Below are positions 23,145 to 35,633 of a stretch of DNA of 64,000 nt, piece by piece. A model generated the notes under the pieces. That model did no database searches and was not told where the DNA came from. It saw only the letters and a program-made list of their open reading frames with translations. The first letter of the stretch is position 1. Every line of letters begins with the position of its first letter. The DNA comes from Thermomucor indicae-seudaticae. Its lineage: Eukaryota > Mucoromycota > Mucoromycetes > Mucorales > Lichtheimiaceae. The translations under genes were made by a program, and so were the position numbers. The stretch is taken from positions 27,367-91,366 of the forward strand of contig JSYX01000060.1 of assembly GCA_000787465.1 (NCBI GenBank), read 5' to 3'.

Positions 23145-23567
23145 TCACCATTTCTTTGATGCATGACAAGTGGCGTACGGCGCCAGTTTCTGTGTGCGAA
23201 TCGCGTTTATGCGCATTCCTTTGATAGAATATGAGCTAAAAAGATTCACAGTCGAGTCTTTGTTGATATTGAGTTGGCTAATGCCATTGAGCAGGATGCG
23301 GTACAAGTCAGCAACGTCGGTATCGATGCGTAATCCTGTCGGCGACAATAGTAATTTCCAGGTTACTGTCTGTTGTTGCCAGGAAGCGCAGTGACAGGGC
23401 GGATGTTTGAGGTACCAGTTCTTATCCACTTTGACGGCCTGTGCAGCCAAATGGTCGTCACTGACTGTCGTGTTATTACCATTATCTGTCGTTGCTAAAG
23501 CTCGGACTTGGGCTGGGTTAACTGGGAGCGGAGCCCAGCCCAGCCTAGTCCAATTAGCGCGTCCCAA
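23145..23567 (-). CDS. Unrecognised open frame, no upstream ATG
   Basis: About 140 codons on the minus strand. The frame stays open upstream to about 23680 but has no in-frame ATG there, so it would need a 5' exon, or it is a gene remnant. The upstream extension reads as a Trp/Gly/Asn-rich segment (GHGNWDEGYPSF). The body contains WYLKHPPCHCASW and a helical stretch (DVADLYRILLNGISQL). Composition is protein-like rather than random, but I recognise no family. Overlaps nothing else convincing. Confidence 0.3.
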   Translation of the reverse strand: MGRANWTRLGWAPLPVNPAQVRALATTDNGNNTTVSDDHLAAQAVKVDKNWYLKHPPCHCASWQQQTVTWKLLLSPTGLRIDTDVADLYRILLNGISQLNINKDSTVNLFSSYSIKGMRINAIRTQKLAPYATCHASKKW

Positions 23568-23704
23568 CTGGAAACTCGGGTAGCCTTCGTCCCAGTTACC
23601 GTGTCCCTGCTGGGATCTGGTGTCGTATGTATTAACGACTGCTTCATGATGAAGAGGGTTAACTTGTACGCGTGACCTTCAAACTCCGCCTAAAGAGCTA
23701 AAAT

Positions 23705-23893
23705 ATGCCGCGACCTAACCTTAAACGCAAGCCTTATCACAAGCGCAAACCTTTGCCTTCGTTTAGAGATCCAGGGGAAATAACGAAGCTTTCGGACCCC
23801 AGACTCAAGATAAAGTACGTCAAGCTCTTGGATGGTACCCACAAGAAGCTGTTGTGCTTCGATGCGAAACCTCGCCCGGTTGAGCAGCAGTAG
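23705..23893 (+). CDS. Small basic hypothetical protein, possibly a broken gene
   Basis: A 62-codon frame with a very basic N terminus (MPRPNLKRKPYHKRKP) and a compact helical/strand pattern (LSDPRLKIKYVKLLDGTHKK). After the TAG stop the same frame stays readable for about 20 codons, and then another frame gives an acidic, aromatic segment (NWVYIGYDDDFEEVPL, about 23968-24015). This suggests one coding unit interrupted by a stop and a frameshift, or an unrecognised intron. No family recognised. Confidence 0.35.
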   Translation: MPRPNLKRKPYHKRKPLPSFRDPGEITKLSDPRLKIKYVKLLDGTHKKLLCFDAKPRPVEQQ

Positions 23894-24049
23894 GCAGACG
23901 ACAACGTTGCGCTCCCAGCTGTTGCGCCACAGGCCAGAACTCTCTGGCGAAAGCCGAAGCTGACGACGGCAATTGGGTCTACATCGGCTATGATGACGAT
24001 TTCGAGGAGGTACCACTGGCCACTGACTTTCTTTGCTTCCTTTGTTAGA

Positions 24050-25586
24050 GACGAGCGGAACTATGAATGCCGGATCAGAGTAGAAAAGACAATAGATGGA
24101 ATAGAAAACAATAAAACGCATCTGTTTCTTCCGGTTTTACTTTACCTGAAAAGGGTGGAAGCGCAAATGAAAGCGAGTCTTCAAAGCCTAATTCATGTAT
24201 GGTAATAGGGATTATCTCTACTGCTGAAGAACAAACTATCGAGAATGCGCTAAATTTCCAGCTGATCTCCTATGCTCGTGTCATTGCTATACCACCTGTT
24301 CTAGTTACAGGTCATTAATATAAGCGGTTCATCAACAGCGATAACGTACTGACAGTATTCCCTTTTGTTCGCTGCGATGAGCAATGGAGAGAAGACACAT
24401 CGCATGGAAATCAAGAGTGTGCCACAACGTGCAACAGTAACGTGTGTTTTTTGATCAATGCATTATGCGCATGCTAAAAACAGTCGCTTCAATGAGACGG
24501 GGCCGCTTGCGATGCTGCAGTAGGTTAAATCCATGCTAATCTACACCTGTTGTGATTCTACTTTTGTCGAGGCTCATGCGCTGTATGCTACTGCGGGAAC
24601 TCTCGGTTTTGGCGGCCTTGTACATCGCTTTTCAAGATTTTCAATATGTGCCTGTGGTCTAGTTCCAAACACGGATTTGCACTAAGCTCTGCTTGTTGAA
24701 ATAGCGTATGAGGTTGAATAAGAATGCAGTGACAGGCCTACTTGAAGCTCGCTATTGAAACATTTGTGGTTTTGAGCACCTATGAATATAGGTGTTATTG
24801 TGCTGGAATTCTATGGTTATGTTTCTAGCATTGAGTTAGTTGGAGCTTAAACAGCCCATGAAATAACATGACAAACTTAGCGCATGGTTTATGCGTTCGG
24901 AGAAGAGACCTCTCCATTTCTATAAGCAAACTTTACCGGAAATTGACTCAGAGATATGCGATTAGATTAGACAGGGACTTATTCGTCAATCTATGCATGA
25001 ATGTGGCCAGCGCAGAATCACTGAAACTGAATACCCATGGCTTGTACTAAAAGGAACACAGACCCATTTGGAAACCTGATCGACGCTAGTAACCAGACTT
25101 GTATCATACTGTACTAATGGGATTGCCGTAATCTAGCTAGTCGCGTACACTTCTACCTCGGAGAAGTGACGCTTAACATGCGACAAAACGGGTTAAATCT
25201 GCATTAATTTTAACGATGATCATCTCGCAGCTCTAGTATCAGACTGTTGTGCATAAGGCGTTCTTTAGACCACAGAAGAACTCAAGTTACATCAGATCTT
25301 GCCGAGCGTACACCATGTTCTGTAGGCCAGGACTTAGGAGGTAGATGATCTTTTACAGATTTCTTCTAAACTGCCGAATTGAAAATCTAGCAAACAGGAG
25401 CTGACACATGAAAATGAAGCGGCCAATTTAGACTTTTTCAACCAACATCACGAGATAATGCCACCTATTAGCGGGGATTTGAATTCATTCGTTGCCTGAT
25501 GTTCGCCGTTTACTGAGTCATTACGCCTCTGTCGAATAAGGTATGCTGGGACCCTCACGCAGCCACTCTTTCACTCCTCGACCCAC
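24050..25586. other. Intergenic, 1.5 kb, no supported gene
   Basis: Only short frames without similarity on either strand. The last 100 bp are the upstream flank of the mitochondrial kinase gene. Confidence 0.6.
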
Positions 25587-26948
25587 ATGAAGCAACAACA
25601 AACGCCATTCCATATAATGAGAGTAGCTTCACGGCATTGTTTCTCATTTCGTAGCTTCTCTCGTCATGGCAAGAGATCACACATGTCACAGACAACTTCT
25701 GCTTACGACGCACCCGCCCCTCAGTCTAGCGTGAACACTGAATCAGATCTCCATTTTTACCGAAACAAGACTCTCGACAAATACGTGCAGCAAAAAGCGA
25801 CTCCTATCACTCTCCGGCAACTGATCTTTTACGAACGACACATAAACCTTGATCGACTTCTAAAGTCTGCGAACTATGTCCGTCAAGAGCTGCCAATACG
25901 AATATCCCACCGTATCCGAGAGTTCCAAAAGCTACCATTCATTGTCGGTACGAATCCTCACATACAGCATGTCTACGAACTCTACTGGCAAGCCTTTGAG
26001 CGTCTCCGGAAAGTCCCGCCGATCACAACGCTTGAAGAAAACGATGCCTATTGTCGTATCTTGACAGAGTCCCTGGAGTCACATTTGGTTGTGATCCCAC
26101 GATTGGCCCTTGGTATATCCGAATGTGGTCAGCACGTACAGCCGGAGCGCATCGACCGCTTCATGAACGCGACCCTGCGGTCTAGAATATCACGCCGCGT
26201 GCTAGCAGAGCAGCATTTAGCGTTATCGCACCAGCATCGCTTATCATCACATGGATGGTCATATGATGATGTGCATGCGAAAACTGCAGTGTTCAGCAGC
26301 TGTTCAGCCAGAGAGACGGTAGCGCAATGTGCTACGATGGCCCGAGCGCATTATTACAACAACAACAGCAGCAGCAGCCGACCATGCCCGGAAGTCATCA
26401 TTGACGGCCAAGAAGATGATGTCCAGTTCACATACATTTTTGATCACATCGAATACATTATTTACCAACTACTCTCGAATGCATTTCGACATACCCTTGC
26501 CACGCACGCGGAAAACGGTCGCTGTCCTCCTCCTCCCATTAAAGTCACCATCTGCTCGAGCGAGACCGACGTCCTCTTTCGCGTTTCCGATCAAGGCGGC
26601 GGCATGCCGGCAGAGATCTATAAACACCTGTGGTCGTATGTTCAGAGGCCACACTCGCGTTTTGGCAACTTTCGCGATATACCCCAGCTGGCTGCCCGTA
26701 TCACTGAGTATGATCAGCTGCGTATACCCCTTGGCATCGGATTGCCGATGAGCCGCGTGTATGCAGAGTACTGGGGCGGTGATATTAACATTGTGACGAT
26801 GGATGGGTGGGGAACAGACGCGTACGTCAGGATACCGCGTTTTGGCACACAGATGGAAAACATAGACTTGGATCATCCTGAAGACGGGGATGTTCCTCCT
26901 CGGCCTCAGTCTCATAATACAAGTCCTATTCGTCGATTCGTAGTTTAA
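25587..26948 (+). CDS. Mitochondrial PDK/BCKDK-family protein kinase
   Basis: A single exon of 453 residues. The N terminus (HIMRVASRHCFSFRSFSRHGKRS) is Arg/Ser-rich, without acidic residues, and looks like a mitochondrial presequence. The family's helical N domain follows (TPITLRQLIFYERH, PIRISHRIREFQKLP). The GHKL ATP site has N-box QLLSNAFRH, G1-box VSDQGGGMP, and PLGIGLPMSRVYAEYWGGD, then WGTDAYVRIP. These enzymes phosphorylate E1 of pyruvate or branched-chain keto acid dehydrogenase and shut it down in the matrix. The residue four positions before the conserved N-box Asn is Gln, where PDK2 and BCKDK have the Glu that acts as general base, so activity may be altered. It is divergent enough that PDK versus BCKDK cannot be settled. 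An Asn/Ser-rich insert precedes the ATP site. Confidence 0.88.
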   Translation: MKQQQTPFHIMRVASRHCFSFRSFSRHGKRSHMSQTTSAYDAPAPQSSVNTESDLHFYRNKTLDKYVQQKATPITLRQLIFYERHINLDRLLKSANYVRQELPIRISHRIREFQKLPFIVGTNPHIQHVYELYWQAFERLRKVPPITTLEENDAYCRILTESLESHLVVIPRLALGISECGQHVQPERIDRFMNATLRSRISRRVLAEQHLALSHQHRLSSHGWSYDDVHAKTAVFSSCSARETVAQCATMARAHYYNNNSSSSRPCPEVIIDGQEDDVQFTYIFDHIEYIIYQLLSNAFRHTLATHAENGRCPPPPIKVTICSSETDVLFRVSDQGGGMPAEIYKHLWSYVQRPHSRFGNFRDIPQLAARITEYDQLRIPLGIGLPMSRVYAEYWGGDINIVTMDGWGTDAYVRIPRFGTQMENIDLDHPEDGDVPPRPQSHNTSPIRRFVV

Positions 26949-27488
26949 GTCAACATATTTTTCTTCCATGTATCTAACTCAAATAATAAACCGGGCATCG
27001 TACATTACACAGATGGATTACATCGCATGTCTCTGGCTTGCGAATATCTCCATCGTTTCGGCGTCACAGACGGTTCTTATTACGTAAGCACGTTGAAAGC
27101 TTTTGGATTTTTAGAGATGCACACGGTTAGCGTGCCGTGGGATCAGATGAATAAACTGTTTAAGGCTAGGGTGAAGACAAGGATCATAGGAAACTGATGG
27201 CGTGCTCGCCTGTTGTAATGATTTTGGATGTACAGTGCCAGTTGACTGACCCGGCTGAGAGCGGATAGGACCAAGACTTTGTACTATCTATGAGCGATAC
27301 ATCCTCTGGTCCTGGCCCCGGGCATCGACATGAAGCCTGTGTTCCCGATGGGAGGACATCCGAGGCAGCCCTCTTCCGCTTTCTGAAGCAGGGTCTCACT
27401 CTTTACCTTTCGTCTCACAGACGCTTTAAAATCGTTCTCCGCAGAGTTTGGTCGCGACCAACATTGTTCCTTTACTGCTTTCTTCGAC
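26949..27488. other. Intergenic between kinase and MIF-like gene
   Basis: No gene supported. It contains a palindromic TTACGTAA-type bZIP-like word near 27078. Confidence 0.5.
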
Positions 27489-27962
27489 ATGCCGGCCCTC
27501 GAAATCATTGCTGAACAAGCTCCTAAGGATCTCGACGCCTTCCTCAAGAACCTCTCTGGTTTATTTTCGGAATGCATTGGAAAGCCTGAAAATGTAAGCT
27601 GCTGCATCAAGCGGTTAGCAATGGTGCTAATTCTTGCTTTTAAAAGTACTGCATGGTCACTTTCACCAAGGTAGACCGCGTTTATTTTGCGGGCTCCAGT
27701 GGCAATGCATTCTTGGCCAAGGTGACCTCCATTGGCAATATTGGTAAGTCCGCCAAGGATCATCAACCACCAAGCTTTCCTTATGAACAAATGTGTTGGA
27801 CATATAGTCAACGAGCGTAATGCCAATCTGTCGAAGCGCGTCGGTGAATTTCTCGAAAAGGAGCTCGGCGTCCAGACTGACCGTGGTTACTTTTTCTTCA
27901 ATGATGCAAACGCAACTGATACCGGCTTCAAGGGTACCACTTTTGCCAACTTGTTGCACTAG
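27489..27962 (+). CDS. Macrophage migration inhibitory factor (MIF/D-DT) family protein
   Basis: Exons 27489-27593, 27647-27743 and 27808-27962, giving 118 residues, the usual MIF length. It begins MPALEI, so removal of Met would expose the catalytic Pro1 of the tautomerase fold. The lysine of the active site is kept in the GKPENY block (Lys32 in human MIF numbering), and the central strand reads FAGSSGNAFLAKVTSIGNI. Near the C terminus RGYFFFND keeps the position of Tyr95 but has Phe in place of Asn97. The human CALC motif is absent. Animal MIF is a cytokine with keto-enol tautomerase activity. In a fungus an enzymatic or intracellular role is more likely, but that is inference. Divergent from most Dikarya homologues that I can picture. 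Confidence 0.88.
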
Positions 27963-28321
27963 GCTGAGCAATTTCAATATCATGCTTTTACACGTAATTT
28001 GCTCAATGTATCTTTATGGCTCAATTTGAATCCGGTGCGCACTTGGACTTTGAGTTGCTTTGCTACGAGAGTGATCAGTAACTTGCTTACCAGCTAATAA
28101 ACTCGACTCGTATAACTTTGTTTCATTGAGTTTGTCATCATATTGCCGCCTAGCATTGTCGATGCTGCGATGAATATGCTAGCGTTTTCGAGACCTCTTG
28201 CTTGCTGTGTCTCCATTCAAAGCGTGTAGTGAGCAGGAAGTATTCTGATTGGCTGAACGGGCACCCAGCAAAATTTGCTCCTCTTCCCGCTTTTACTCAA
28301 TCGTAACGTATAGCTCGCGAG
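27963..28321. other. Intergenic, promoter of the CID/RS protein gene
   Basis: No gene. TCTGATTGGCT (28244-28254) is a CCAAT box in reverse, about 75 bp upstream of the next start codon. Confidence 0.5.
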
Positions 28322-30839
28322 ATGTCCTTCTATGGTATGCTGTGCTTCGTCCTTGTGCCGTAATTTCATACGCCTTAACCATTTGCATTGTGTCTTTTGT
28401 CAAGGTCGTCCCACTCCACCTCGTCCGCGAGGGCCGTTTGCGCCACCGCCGCCGGGATCGAGAGCAATGCATGACACCGCGTTTCGTCCAGCTTTAGGAC
28501 CTGGTCAACCAATTTCTCCCGCAGACGCTTTTAGTCAATTACAGCATGTCCTAGACGGAGTCAATGTATCGGCCGCTCACAAGCAATCGCCCTTAGCGGA
28601 CCACTTTCGAACCATAGTGCAATCGATCATGCAGGAATGTTCACGAGCTCATATTGAAGTAAGTCTTAAAGCATGTCTGCTATATCTCCACGTTATTAAA
28701 CATCGTTAAAGGTCGGCAAAACATGGATTTTCGAACATTGCCAAAACGCGGCACAAATGGAAGCAGTATCCGATTATTTACTAGCACTTGCATACTCTCA
28801 GCCCGCGTTTTTCGAGAGACTTCATCTTGTTTATCTCATAAACGACATCTTGTACCATAGGCAAGTGAAAAGATTAGTATGGAACGGAAGAGACTGTTCC
28901 CTAAAGTAAAAGCTTTGCAGCGGTCGGCGTCAGCAGGAGTGGATGAAAGATGTGATCTTTCCCCGACTTGTTCCTCTGTTGCGTCAAGCCTATCAGGCAG
29001 CACAGGGCAACGAAGAACAGAAGGCTAAAGTTATGAAGGTAATAATGGGAAGAAATCCCCGTTTGCGCGCAACCTTTGTCCATCGGCTCTTTTTCTTGCG
29101 AGAAAGACTGTTGCGTCAACAAGGATAAAAATTTGTGGCCAGTGCGGTTCATCTTACATGTACCATTCTTCCACTGATATGGTTCGAACGTGAAATCAGG
29201 TCATTACCATATGGAGCGACAAGAGCTTTTTCGATCCTCAAGCGATCCAAAACATTCGAGAGAATGTCCTTCGTTCTCACGTACCGCCGCCGCCTCCTCC
29301 TCCTCCTCCTATTGAAGCCCCACCTCAAGGCATGCCTATCCGTGCTCCGTACCAAAGCTTTCCTCCGCATCGTCCACCACCACCATCTTCTGCGCCTCCA
29401 TACCCGCCTACGGGACGACCACCTATGCCGCCAGGCAACTTTCCATTGCCACCACCACCACCGTCTGCTCCGTATCCAGGAATGGCACCACCTCCAGTTC
29501 CAATGCCCATACCACAGAATACGATGTACCCTAACGTACCACCTCGCCCGCCTGCAATGCCGGCTCAACCTCCAGCCGCCAACATACCTGCGCCTGCGCC
29601 TACGACTAAGCCTGTTGTTCCTGATAAACAATACTTCGAACTTCCGGCAGGACTGATGGTGCCGGTGGTTAAGGTGAGCATATCTGTGACGCCTTCGGTG
29701 ACAGTTGAGTAGACAATGTTTACGTTTTCACCATTCTACATACGATCCAGGCAAATCCTAAGCCCTATGCGGCAATACCACCGTCGAAAGTGCAACTTCC
29801 AGCTCATAGGCCTCCGCCTTCAGAAATGCTCCAGAAGGCTGTAGAAGAGTTCTATTCTGGGTTGGACTTGCGGGATGATCCTGGTACTTTTGAAGAGCAA
29901 ACCGAAAGCAATATTGATCGAAGCGGATGGGAGCAAGGCTTCTTGGATGAGTTTTACGCGAAGCTCAAGGAAAGACGCGAACAGCAAAAAGCTTCGGAGC
30001 CTGATGAACCGCGACGGCAGTCTAGGTTTTCTGCTCCATTGAGCACCTCTAGTACAAGTAGCAATGCGCCAGTCTATTCGCGTGGCGCAAGACGGGATCG
30101 TAGCTACAGTCGTAGTAGAAGTCGACGTCCAAGCAGAAGTCCCAGTCGAGGCAGAAGTCGAGAGAGGCGCTATGGATGGCGTCGTAGAAGGTATTTAAAA
30201 AACGGAATCAGAAAGGAGAAGGAGGGGGGCATCGTATTAATAAGCCATCTGTAAAGTTATTCACGAAGTCCAAGTCGAAGTCGCTCTCGCACTCGTTCTC
30301 GCAGCTACTCTGATATGTCTTACTATTCAAGATCAAGATCACGATCACGTTCTTCAAGGTCGTACAGCAGGTCAAGATCGCGTTCATATTCTCGGTCTCG
30401 TTCGCGTTCTCGTTCTCGATCGAGATACCGACGTCGATTCCGCTCGCGTTCGCGGTCGAGATCGAGATCACCACCGTACAGCCATAGACCGACGGGTAGC
30501 TATCCTCGTCAGCAACGACCTGGTAATCCTTTACCTGGAGCAACTGGCTCTTTTACAGCAAGAATTCCTGAGCAAGCAAAATATTCACCTATGGAAGCTT
30601 CATTCGGCCGGTCTTCGAATGATGAATATGATGCTTTCAGACGGAGCAATAGCTATGCTTATAGCAATCGGCATATGATTCGTGGTGATCAGCAGGGACC
30701 TCCTGTATGCTTCAATTGCTCACAGGTATGGCACTGTTATTACTTCAAAAGGCCTTGGCTTCACTGTGTTTTAATGCTGTAATATGCGTAGCCTGGACAT
30801 TTGGCCCGAGATTGTCAGGAACCATCCTATCGACGGTAA
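28322..30839 (+). CDS. CID-domain, RS-domain and zinc-knuckle protein (CHERP/SR-type splicing factor)
   Basis: Exons 28322-28334, 28405-28658, 28712-28860, 28921-29038, 29200-29673, 29751-30190, 30257-30725 and 30792-30839, giving 654 residues. After a Pro-rich start, a CID (RNA polymerase II CTD-interacting) domain occupies about residues 40-200: HFRTIVQSIMQECSRAHIEVGK, FFERLHLVYLINDILYH, and FDPQAIQNIRENVLRSH at its end. A poly-Pro region and a block with PPSEMLQKAVEEFYSGLDLRD follow, then a long Arg/Ser domain. A CCHC zinc knuckle (CFNCSQPGHLARDC) closes the protein. Human CHERP shares the CID, the Pro-rich part and RS repeats but has SURP and G-patch domains, not a knuckle. A nuclear role in U2-type splicing is inferred. 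Intron 3 uses a GC donor (TAG|GCAAGT). Confidence 0.87.
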
Positions 30840-30961
30840 TTGCGAAAGAAAAGAGATAATTAACATGATAGTGTATTTTTCTTTCGAATTACAAGATACA
30901 TTATGTATTTGTCTTGCTTTTTGTGTGATGGGGTATATAATGGGATGGAGGATGTTCATGA

Positions 30962-31792
30962 TTATCGTGGGGATTGTATACTGTCAGCAGGGTCGGCGCT
31001 TCGACTTCGAACGACACGCTTTAGATGAGCTGGCAAGCTGAGGGTTGAGGTGTTCCCGGTGTTGATCCAGCCTTTGTGTCTGTCCAGATAATGCAGTTGT
31101 TTCGGCCACAAAGCGAGACCAAGGAAGCTGAACAATGGAGCGTAGACCATAAAGGTTTCCAATAAAGTCCAGTCAATCATGGACAGTAGATAACCACCTC
31201 GGGTCTCGATCATGGTATAAAACAGCCATGATTCGAGGGCCATGCCTGCCATGGTTATCGTGAGCAGCAACGCCATAGCCTGCAGCAGAACAGGGACACG
31301 TCTGGTAACGAGTAACCATAGTGCGTTGATGGCGCACAAGACAGCAAGTGCGGTGACGCAAAAGGCGAGCTGCATCCGTACGTAAGGTGCATTATCGTCT
31401 TGTAGGAGTCGAACGCAAATCAAGGCGACCGTGAGCGCAGCGTAGAGGACAAAAAGGGATACGAGCAACAGGACCTGCCAGCGCCGTCGACGATGGTTCT
31501 CTTCGTGTTGTGTTATGTAGACCCGTTGCACTTCTGCTAGTCCGGCAAACAGCAGTACTGAAAATATGGGCATGTGATTGATGACAACGCTTCGATCTGC
31601 CCAGGCGATCACAGTGTCAGCGTCATAATGTCGTACGAGCATGATGATATGGGCAACCAATGAAAGCAAGCTGAATACGATGAAGGGAAGCAGCAACAAG
31701 TTGTTACGCCAACAACGAGTCCCAAGCAGTACAATCAACAGTATAAAAACGACGCTATATACAGTCCACGCTGTTTGCTGTTGATTCAACAT
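30962..31792 (-). CDS. Orphan multi-pass membrane protein, about seven TM segments
   Basis: A single exon of 276 residues. I count about seven hydrophobic segments, beginning TAWTVYSVVFILLIVLLG, then the LLLLPFIVFSLLSLVAHII region, MPIFSVLLFAGLAEV, a helix after a basic HRRRR loop, LAFCVTALAVLCAINALWLL, VLLQAMALLLTITMAGMALES, and a last one around APLFSFLGLALW. The C-terminal tail is basic and Ser-rich, as in fungal seven-TM orphan or receptor-like proteins. No receptor signature is recognised. The start is taken at the first ATG; the frame is slightly longer but begins with GTG. Convergent with the CID/RS gene, whose stop is about 120 bp away, so 3'UTRs may overlap. Confidence 0.7.
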   Translation of the reverse strand: MLNQQQTAWTVYSVVFILLIVLLGTRCWRNNLLLLPFIVFSLLSLVAHIIMLVRHYDADTVIAWADRSVVINHMPIFSVLLFAGLAEVQRVYITQHEENHRRRRWQVLLLVSLFVLYAALTVALICVRLLQDDNAPYVRMQLAFCVTALAVLCAINALWLLVTRRVPVLLQAMALLLTITMAGMALESWLFYTMIETRGGYLLSMIDWTLLETFMVYAPLFSFLGLALWPKQLHYLDRHKGWINTGNTSTLSLPAHLKRVVRSRSADPADSIQSPR

Positions 31793-31902
31793 GTGGAAAG
31801 AAAACACGAAAAGGAACAGAAAAAGAGCGGAAAGAAACAGATCAGCTCAATGCCAAGACCCGATGTTCAATTTTTAGTCGTTTTTTTCTCCTCTCTTTCC
31901 AA

Positions 31903-33433
<1,531 letters not shown>

Positions 33434-35633
33434 GATGTACGTGTATAAACAGATGCAGATGGAGAGGAAGAGAGAGGGAGCGGATCTTTTATGTACTCGG
33501 TTGACCTATGAGATGGCTGTCGGATCGGGAACTGAACATTTTTTTAAGCTCTAGCGAAAAAGCAGTAGTTTGATCTCTCGCTTATGCTGCCTGTCCATCC
33601 GTGCCGGAGTTCCTGCTCACACTGCTTCCTTTTTTTATAGATGCCTTGTGCTGCAAGCCTACAGAGTCCCATTCTCCGTTATCTGCTTGTGTTGTTATTG
33701 ATAAAAGAGCTTTGGGGATCACCGACAAATTGCTAGAAGATGCACGCAGCAAACCAAACCGGTTGAAACTCAATGCTTCTTAATGCATAGCGACCACTCA
33801 ACAGTGTTGACACTTGTTGCTTGTGTAGAAAGCCTGCGCGGTTTCAGTCGCCTGGTGAGCACACCAAAACCGTTCTATAGACAAGCTGACTATATATGCG
33901 ATCGCGCCAATCGGGATCGAAAATGATTGGTTGTTGCGTGGCAGACTTATGCTAGTTGAAGATCGTCAAACAAGTTGTTCTTGCTACCATGCCTTCTGAA
34001 CCTCATGCGTGTTAGTCATAATAGACTTGTGCTATTGGAAAGACTGGATCCACATACTGTTTGATAAGGAAGTTATAGGCAGTAGACGCTACCTTAACGC
34101 CATGTCAGTCTGCATACGTTCTGAGTGGCGCGTATAATGTCTGTCCTCTTTAGAGCGTTTATAGATATGATTCAGTTTCGGAATGAGATTAACTTCAGTA
34201 CTGGTCTCATATTGTATGCTGCGCTTCATCTCTTACGACGGAACCATTCTCTTCATTTGTGCCTTTACAACGTTTCCATGCCTTCGTGCAAGCGCGACAA
34301 TTGTGTTACGCCCCCGGTTGCCGGACATTCAACTTTAATGCCAACCATGATTACAAATCGCAAGATTACACACTAAAGACAGTGTTGACGCGAATGCTGA
34401 CTGGTTGTAATTATCAGCTTATGAAAACAGAAGATACGTCATAGACATACGTGCATATCTATATAACGGCCGAAAGGCAGATGAGTTTGTGCTAGGGAAG
34501 ATCATGAAAACATGACTTACAGATCATCCTTTAGAGCAATCTCCATTGACGTTTAATAAAAAGAAGTGGAAGGGACAAGCTGCATAAAGAAGACATGCAC
34601 TGGACTTGACCATGGCAGTGGTTCTTTTTATAAGCTGAAAATAAACAGCCATTACAATAATTAGATGGCTGGATACAGTATTCTCAGGAAGCACAAAATG
34701 GGGGAACCGAGCCTACTTCATGGCGGTTCTAAAACAGGACACGAAGAGCAAAAAGAGAGTGAGATACAAGGGTACAGCATTAAAATAGCTGGGATCACAG
34801 AGAAGACGAAAGCAGCAATACAGATGAGTACGGATACTTTTGTGTCCTTTTCAAATGGCTTCGATATCAGGATACAAGCAGAAAGAGCCTATGATAAAGG
34901 GTCAAAGCTTTCAACAGGATAGACTCTTACCGAAACATATAGAAAGCATCGCCTTCCCATACATGCTGGCTATGTTTTCAAAGGTATCACAGTCAACGTT
35001 AGCGTAATAACGTATATACGCCTATATACGTCCATCAAGCCCTACCCGCACCTTTGGATATTCCTACGGTTATAGAAAGAAAGCTGATCATTGCTTGAAA
35101 CGCAGGGTACCAACCGGACGCCAAGGCGAAGTGGTCAGTAGGGCTGCTTTTCAAATAGACAAATGCAGAAGATCAGCAGGAGCATTGAAGTGAAGCTACT
35201 GCCTACTGCTACACCGCCCGCAAATCACTGCATTCTGCAGATGAAAGAAAATGAAGGAAACAGCACTCTGCCCGAACAACGTCACTCGACGAAGTCGAAT
35301 GAAACAGCGACGAGTGATCCAGTTTCCGATGAAACCTTCTCCAGCAAATCCTTGAACAAGTGTGCCTAGAAATGTCATTATTGTGGTGCGCAAAAGAACA
35401 ACTTGACTTACAAATAAGAAGCAATAGTGTTTTCAGTCAAAACCTCCCAGGTCTACAGACCTTCTTTCTCACTCTGCTGTTTCCTGGCAATAAATTTAAA
35501 GCACCGCTTAATCATCACGTCTTGCCAATCTGACCAATCAGCTTAGATTGGATCTCCATGGTGTTACCATTTATATCCGCTATTTCTAGTTACCGTAACC
35601 ATAAACGGTGTGTCGTCTTCCTCTTCTCGTCTA
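33434..35633. other. Intergenic, 2.2 kb, no supported gene
   Basis: Several short frames, none with a recognisable family. CCAAT words near 35525 and 35534 lie about 100 bp upstream of the lineage-specific gene that follows. The thiolase promoter is at the left end. Confidence 0.55.

Noticed and set aside
26469..26969. Minus-strand frame of 166 codons
   Set aside because: Antisense to the PDK-like gene.
27284..27826. Minus-strand frame of 180 codons
   Set aside because: Runs across exons and introns of the MIF-like gene with no recognised content.
29149..29631. Long minus-strand frame rich in Arg and Trp
   Set aside because: Antisense of the poly-Pro part of the CID/RS gene; composition is simply the complement of CCN codons.
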